This document shows positions 58,290 through 64,000 of a DNA stretch of 64,000 bases, one piece after another. This DNA is from Piscicola geometra. Lineage: Eukaryota; Annelida; Clitellata; Hirudinida; Piscicolidae. The notes under the pieces were generated by a model. That model ran no database searches. It saw only the letters and a program-made list of their open reading frames with translations, and had not been told where the DNA came from. Position 1 is the first letter of the stretch. Every line of letters begins with the position of its first letter. The position numbers were made by a program, and so were the translations under genes. The stretch covers positions 10,252,445 to 10,316,444 of the forward strand of contig OX030956.1 of assembly GCA_943735955.1 (NCBI GenBank). The letters run 5' to 3'.

Positions 58290-59358
58290 AGACGAATGCG
58301 AGAAAGTTGTTTGATGACTAAACGAATTCTTTGTTTACAGTGATGACTTGAGTAGCCGATCGTGACTAACATCTTTTGAACAGTCGTGAAATAGGAAAAA
58401 AAGGAATAAAAACTGAATACAACTAATGAAGATCGTGCTCAGTGAGATGTCAAAGGATAGAACACATTGTATTACTTTCTTCAAAACAAACCGTCTTAAC
58501 ACTATTTTTCCCATTTCAACCTATTCATCCATGTTTCCAGATCATCATTTTGAGAAATGGGATCGATGGATTTTGTGGTCATTATTTGTTTCATCGTGCT
58601 CATCCTGCTGTACTCACCAACAGTATAGGGCTGTTGGCTGTTTATTTTGAAAATGAAGCGGAATTAATTGGTAGAGCGGTTGAAGTTCAAATGATTGTTG
58701 TTATACACCGTAAAATACAATTATGTTCGAACAATTTCAATTTTTTTTTCAAACGTATGAAATGAGAGGTATTTATCAACTAATTACCAAAAACTCTAAA
58801 TCGATATATATTGAAGTTCTTTGCCTCAAAGTCTTTCTTAACATCACTCTTTTATGCCATTATTAAATAATTGTTTAATAGTATAATGTTCACAAATCTG
58901 ATACACTTGCTTTTTTTATAGTATAAGATTAAAATTTTAATGAATTTGATATTGACTTTCAATAATTACCATCATACAAATTCTAGTTTTTTTTATATAT
59001 GTGTGAACTTTGGATCCAAAAACAATAATTTTTGCAAAAAATTATAGTGTACAAAATTAAGAGTGTGCAAAATATCTGGTATTTACGGTAATCGCGTTTA
59101 AAAATTAACTGTTGGCAAGCAGTTATTAAAATATATACAAAGGTGTAAAAGTTTTAGCAATTTTGGATGTTGCAAATTGCAAAGTGGGACGAATTTATTT
59201 ATGTTTGATTGGCGAGGACCTGGATGTAATGCAAACACTTAACATCGATAAAAACTAGATTTAGAAAAAATTTAGCTACACGTAACGAAATCAAAAAAAC
59301 GCAAGCACAGGCAAGTACGGACAAAAACACGCTAGTAAAAGAATGTACACGAAAGTAC
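58290..59358. other. IQCA1 intron, nothing further recognised
   Basis: Open frames at 58426-58765 show no family features. Confidence 0.4.
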
Positions 59359-59474
59359 CTGTCTGGTGTGATGTCCTTCATCTGTTTCTTACCCTTCTTC
59401 TTAGCGTTTTTTCCTTTTTTTCCCTTCTTGCCTGACCCTTTCTTGCCTTTCTTGCCTTTATCTTTGTCTATAGC
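59359..59474 (-). CDS. IQCA1: IQCA1 / DRC11 Lys-rich linker exon
   Basis: AIDKDKGKKGKKGSGKKGKK, then GKNAKKKGKKQMKDITPDR. The lysine/glycine-rich linker followed by KD-TPDR precedes the AAA region in this family. Acceptor CTGCAG, donor AG/GTACTT; phase 0 in, phase 2 out. Confidence 0.9.
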
Positions 59475-59744
59475 CTGCAGCCAATTTAATAATTAGATAC
59501 AGAAATATACTCTACAAAAGTCTAGAAGAATTATTATTTTGTTAGAATAGCTGCAAATGGAAAAGCTTCTTGAAGTATTGATACTTTAATTAACATAGTT
59601 TAAAGTTTTAAATTGCACCTAAATATAGGTAGATCTTTTAATTTTCAATAATTCCAGAATTTGTTTAATATATAAAACTCTCCTTCATATAAGAATCATG
59701 AAAATCCTCTTAATAATGCTGACCATATCGCCAATCTTTTGCTT

Positions 59745-61071
59745 TTAATTTAAAGCATCTTAATCAAACGCCTTTTTTTCGTCGACCTTGAGAAGGCGTT
59801 TGACCGTGTCCCAAAGAATGTGATATGGTGGGCATTACGTAAACTCGGTATCGAGGAGTGGCTGGTGAGAGTGGTGCAGTCTATGTATTCGGAGGTGAAA
59901 AGCAAGGTAAGGGTTGGTGAAACTTTCAGTGACGAGTTCGAAGTGGGTGTCGGGGTGCATCAAGGTTCTGTCCTAAGCCCTCTATTATTCATCATCGTGC
60001 TAGAAGCGTTATTTATAGAGTTTCGCACTGGATGTCCATGGGAGCTGTTGTACGCAGATGATTTTGTAGCCATAGCTGAATCACTGGACGAGCTGCTTCT
60101 TAAGATCAAGATATGGAAGAATGGAATGGAGAAAAAGGGCTTAAAAGTTAATATGGAGAAAACGAAAGTTTTAGTATCTGGTGCGAATCTAGAGCTGACC
60201 AAGAAATCGGGAAAGTACCCATGTGCAGTCTGCCTTAAAGGAACGGGCAAAAACTCCATTCTATGCAGCGGTTGCTCATCCTGGGTGCACAAGAGATGCT
60301 CAGGCATTAAAGGCTCCCTCCGCTCAGACCCAAATTACAAGTGTGCCCGTTGTCAAGGCACAGCTCGACCGATTAACGGAAGACCAATTGTGGAAGATTT
60401 TGTTGATGAAGACAAACTTGAAGTCGTTCCTGAATTCTGCTACTTAGGTGACATGCTGTCTGCAGGTGGAGGCTGTGAGGATGCTGCCATAACCCGATGC
60501 AAGTGTGCGTGGGGAAAATTTCGTCAACTTCTTCCTCTACTGACAAACAGACACCTTCCACTTCCAACCAGAAGTCGTGTGTACACCTCATGTGTGAGGA
60601 GTACAATGTTACACGCCTCTGAGACTTGGGCTGTCACCGCAGAAACTATCAACCGCCTTCAACGCAACGACCGGGCCATGATCCGTTGGATGTGCAACAT
60701 CAAATCAAAAGATCTCATCAGTTCAGATGAGCTCCAAAAAATGATGGGAATCCAGGATATTGGTGCTGTACTGCAAACGAGAAGAATGAGGTGGTTTGGG
60801 CATGTGGAACGTGGTGGTGGATGGATCAACAAGGTTAGAAGAATGGAGGTTTCTGGAACGAAACAACCTGACAGGCCAAAGAAGACGTGGGAAGAGGTGG
60901 TACAGAAAGACCTCAAATACCTGGGGGCACGCAGCACTGATGCCCATGATAGAAAAGAGTGGAGGGAGAGATTGAGACTTTTCAGACAGGCCCCACCCTC
61001 GGGAGAGGAAAAGTTGGCCTGTTTAAAAAAAACCAGGAGATGATGATGATGATGATGATGATTAATTTAAA
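59745..61071 (+). mobile_element. RTE-like LINE, 5'-truncated, with (ATG)n tail
   Basis: Coding region runs from about 59780 to 61043, followed at once by GATGATGATGATGATGATGA repeats (61038-61061). TTAATTTAAA occurs on both sides (59745-59754 and 61062-61071), a candidate 10-bp target duplication. It lies in an IQCA1 intron, antisense to the gene. The long intact frame suggests a young insertion. Confidence 0.85.
59780..61043 (+). CDS. LINE reverse transcriptase with internal PHD-like zinc finger, 5'-truncated
   Basis: The open frame starts upstream of the first Met: FFVDLEKAFDRVPKNVIWWA (first catalytic Asp), then GVHQGSVLSPLLFIIVLEAL, LLYADDFVAIAES (catalytic YADD intact) and GLKVNMEKTKVLVSG. 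At about residues 137-175 a cysteine-rich finger follows: CAVCLKGTGKNSILCSGCSS, WVHKRCSGI and CARC, a C-x2-C...C-x2-C...H-x3-C...C-x2-C PHD-like pattern. The rest is the RT C-terminal region: FCYLGDMLSAGGGCEDAAI, RRMRWFGHVERGG, RPKKTWEEVVQKDLKYLG. The RT starts beyond its first motifs, so the copy cannot move by itself. No stop breaks the frame. Confidence 0.92.
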
Positions 61072-61309
61072 TTTTATGATTAATTAATGATGTATTTTAC
61101 TAATCTGTATTGTGACTTGTTTCGTTAGCAGGGTTTAAAAAGCAGAGATACTGCCACCTTTCGCAGAAAATGACGACGATACAGACGATAACGATGACTT
61201 AGTGCACAACAGGTTTAGGGCCACAATTTCTAGGAAGATCTTGCTATATTGGATTAACTTAGACACAAAAAATTTAGAGTTCACTAGGTACTCTGATGTG
61301 AACAACGGT

Positions 61310-62470
61310 TATGAGTAAATCGTCAGTCAGTCAATCAGTCTCCTATAGTCTTGTAGACCGTTGTGGCACCATAGTAGAGCTTGAAGCCAATTTTCTCTAT
61401 TCTTCTTGGTTTTCTGAAAGCCTCAGACAGTTTTTGAGCTCCAACCCTGTCCACTCCGTTATATTTTCCTGTCTGCCTCTTTTTCATCCCCTCTGAAGTG
61501 TGCTTTGAAGAACTGTTTTGGCCAGCCATGATGAACGAGAGATGCGAGCATACCATCTGAGTTTCCTTGTTTTCACTGTGGTCAGTAGGTCTTTATGGGA
61601 CCCAATAGCATATGTAACTCTCTTTCGGACTTCATCGTTGGTGATTCTATCTTTGTAAAAAATCCCAAAAAGTCTTCGAAGGTTCATCATTTTCAAGCTT
61701 TGTATTTTTCTTCCATTGATTCGCAATAGTACAGAAGGCACTTTACCAAGGTACGCATCAGACGAATTTGTGAGCAGGGGGCTAGGTTTTAATCTTTCCA
61801 GAGTGGTTTCGTTTTTGTGAAGATTACTGTTGCTTGTGCAAATTCTGGAAAGTATTTCTGGCTTTGAATCGGCATCAGTGACATTTGCACCTGAGTATTT
61901 GAAGCTACCGAGGGTATCCAACTTTTCGCACGGAACCTAATGTCAGTGTTGATGCCGTAAGTGTTGTGGGTAATAAGTTTTGTCATTTCTGCACTGATTT
62001 GCATGCCATAGGCTGAAAGGGTATTGTATAAAAAAGCTAAAGTACCTTGTTGAACAAATAAACAATGCCTCTCCAGCCTATTGTATTTGTTCAACAAGGT
62101 CCTTTAGCTCTTTTTTTCTTCCTGTTAAACCATCTATTGTCGGCGAATCGTAGGTTTGTGATCTGTCTTTCGCCAATGTTAACTGTTTCTTCGTAGTTTT
62201 CTAGAATTTTCGTCATGATTTTTTTCAGAAAAATGTTGAACAGATTGGGAGAAAGTAAACAACAATTTTTTTACTCCTACCGTGGTTCTGAAACAGCCTT
62301 CTATGCTGTTTTTAAAAATGACGGCACTGATGACTTTCATCAATTTTTGTGACTTTTTTTTCAACACAGCGTTTTTTAGCCCTTTTCATATCTTCTTTCA
62401 TTTCTTTGTTCACTGCGTTATACATTTTGATACCTTCTGACTGGCCTTTATTTTTCATGAAGTCTTTTCC
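61310..62470 (-). pseudogene. RTE-like LINE fragment, rearranged
   Basis: From 62470 leftwards: LCDKGKDFMKNKGQSEGIKM then NKEMKEDMKRAKKRCVEKK (linker), a jump to SAVIFKNSIEGCFRTTVGV and NIGERQITNLRFADN (catalytic FADD reads FADN), LKDLVEQIQ, then AYGMQISAEMTKL, DTLGSFKYSGANVTDADSKP, EILSRI, LFGIFYKDRITNDEVRKRV, LLTTVKTRKLRWYARISRSS. It ends GACTATAGGAGACTGATTGA with (TGAC)n at about 61335-61320. An internal deletion and an inverted duplication (62033-62110) break it. Confidence 0.85.
62033..62110. repeat. 27-bp inverted duplication within the LINE
   Basis: AGCTAAAGTACCTTGTTGAA then CAAATA (62035-62060) and TATTTGTTCAACAAGGTCCT then TTAGCT (62084-62109) are reverse complements apart from about one mismatch, with a 23-bp loop. 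The right arm encodes KDLVEQIQ of the LINE on the minus strand; the left arm is an inverted copy. Confidence 0.9.
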
Positions 62471-63724
62471 TTTATCACACAGCTCTAGTAATTCGAATGT
62501 GATTCATACATATATATTTTAACATTATTGTATTTGCATTTTTAAATGTTAAATAATTTGGTTTCAAGTAGAAGAAGTTTTTTTAAATAATCCTGATGTT
62601 TTTTGCAATATTTGTGGAGAATACACATGAAAATAAAACAGCAAAACTGTGAGTGATTTTATGAAGAAAGCTTATCTCGGTTACTTTAATGTTAAACTTG
62701 ATAATCAGGATAAAACACGAGCACCACACTGGATCTTTAAAACGCGTGAAGATCATTTACAACAGTTGACTACTGGAAAAAGAAATAGTTTAAAATTTGG
62801 CATTGCCAATGGTTTCGAAAGAAACTTAAATCTATTTTGAGAAGTTTTATTTTTTCGATATAAATATTATTAAAATCAAACAAAATAATTATAGTACTTG
62901 GACTTATTCCGATTTAGTTTCTGCTAGACGCCCGGCTCCTCATTCATAAATAGTGCTGATACCAACCTTTAACCAACTACCAGAATAAATGAAGACGAGT
63001 ATTTTTCTTTTGATGTTTCAACTGACACTCATAAAGGTGGTTATAAAAGAATGTGATTAATTTCTCAAAGTTTGACCATTATCTACTCAGGAAACTCAAC
63101 TTATCAAAAGAAGCTTTCTGAACTACTATCTTCTAGATTGAATAAAAAAAAATTACTGGAAAAAGAATCTGAAATAATTTTTACCGTAAAACTAAAAAGA
63201 GTCTGTTGTCTTTAAAATGATACATTTGTGTTTTGTTACGAAAATAGTTAATTTGTGCAAAATGTTTTTTAATTATAAGGGTAATTTAAAATAAAATAGA
63301 TGTGTTAGTTCTAAGAGTCTTTTGAACTTATTTTTGTCTTTCCTTTGTATTTAAATTTATTTCTAAGAGTTATTCCAAATTAATGGTTAGAAAAGACATG
63401 GTTTCAATAGCATTTTATGTTACAGTGATGCTTCAGATTCTGCCTGTCAACAAGTGAATAAAAAAATAGTTGAGAAAAGGTTAATTAATTTTTTAAAGTT
63501 TAGTTAACTATTCTCAAAAATAAGTTCATAACTATTAGTTAAACTACTTATTTTTAGTTGAAAATTAGTCATAGTTTAACTCAAAATATTTAGTTTGTTG
63601 CCCATCACTGATTATATATAATAGAGACTGATTAGAATTATAAATTATTTAGCACGTAAACAAAACGTGTTTAAAAAAGTCATCAGCTTTAACGTTTTTT
63701 ATTGTAATTTTTAATTTTTTCGTT
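62471..63724. other. IQCA1 intron
   Basis: A frame at 62649-62840 (KTREDHLQQLTTGKRNSLKF) could be a transposon remnant; nothing certain. Confidence 0.35.
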
Positions 63725-63885
63725 AAGTTTATAATGCCAAAAACTTTCGTTCCTATTTTTCCTATTCCTTATTTAAATTTTGATTTCCGTGTCCGTTCCT
63801 TCCCGATAATCTATTCCCGGTTCCCAACTTTAACCATTCCCGTTTTTACTTTTCATTTATATTCTTATGGGAGTCCCGCGGGTAC
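63725..63885 (-). mobile_element. solo end of the G-rich TIR hAT-like family
   Basis: CGTTCCTATTTTTCCTATTC, CCGTGTCCGTTCCTTCCCGA, TAATCTATTCCCGGTTCCCA and a closing CGCGGGTACC follow the same order as the right end at 31846-32003. No partner end in the window. Confidence 0.65.
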
Positions 63886-63948
63886 CTATTGGATTCACAT
63901 AGCACTAAGTTTCAAGTATTTGAGTATTTAAAAAAGTTAATTTCCCAC

Positions 63949-64000
63949 CAGTTTGAGATTCTTCAACTCCTGTCTCATCAACTCATCCACGTGAATGCGT
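63949..64000 (-). CDS. IQCA1: IQCA1 / DRC11 exon, continues beyond right edge
   Basis: RIHVDELMRQELKNLKL, then donor CTG/GTGGGA in phase 0, joining the AIDKDKGKK exon at 59474. VDELMR-EL-NL-LA-DK is the family sequence just before the Lys-rich linker. IQCA1/DRC11 is a subunit of the nexin-dynein regulatory complex, which links outer doublets and controls dynein in motile cilia and flagella. The N-terminal coiled-coil and IQ-motif exons must lie beyond 64000. Confidence 0.85.

Overview
This is a very A+T-rich piece of animal nuclear DNA. It has spliced genes with GT-AG introns, tRNA-derived SINEs, several clades of non-LTR retrotransposon, hAT and piggyBac elements, and abundant micro- and minisatellites. 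The two host genes, an Nkx6 homeobox gene and the axonemal gene IQCA1/DRC11, show it is a metazoan. The transposon mix suggests an invertebrate, but the phylum cannot be fixed from this window.

Layout. Positions 1-10,500 are mostly non-genic and hold a transposon-protein fragment at the left edge, a TIR element with TA target sites, a degenerate SINE, a hAT copy and long (ATT)n and (TA)n runs. Nkx6 lies on the minus strand: exon 1 (11623-11128) and exon 2 (11031-10517), broken inside the homeodomain; the exon encoding recognition helix 3 was not found. A promoter-like cluster sits at about 12.5 kb. From 12.6 to 33.5 kb there are nested repeats: TA-flanked TIR elements, a SINE and its likely partner LINE tail, a (CA)n tract, a nearly complete but broken L2-like LINE with a perfect 44-bp target duplication (22186-25582), a group of hAT copies (25.9-29.6 kb), and a hAT-like element with long G-rich inverted ends (29.9-32.0 kb). 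From 34.1 to 37.6 kb a LINE with an inverted 5' part is split by an internally deleted piggyBac.

From 38.6 to 42.5 kb there is a four-level nest. A TTF-finger hAT-type gene is split by a 3.2-kb foldback element whose ends are tandem 16-mers and whose body is several different arrays that all repeat every 19 bp. That element itself carries a 498-bp TIR element with a perfect 8-bp target duplication and a LINE tail. More foldback and palindromic elements fill 42.8-46.6 kb.

From 47,388 to the right edge the minus strand carries the C-terminal part of IQCA1/DRC11, a subunit of the ciliary nexin-dynein regulatory complex. Ten constitutive exons can be spliced in phase. One further phase-2/phase-2 candidate cassette exon (58085-58249) would add 55 residues. 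Its introns host a hAT copy, a 2.6-kb 19-bp-period array ending in the same foldback terminus, three LINE fragments, one LINE with a long open RT/zinc-finger frame, and a solo transposon end.

Exon boundaries come from reading frames, splice dinucleotides and remembered family sequence. No alignment or expression data were available.
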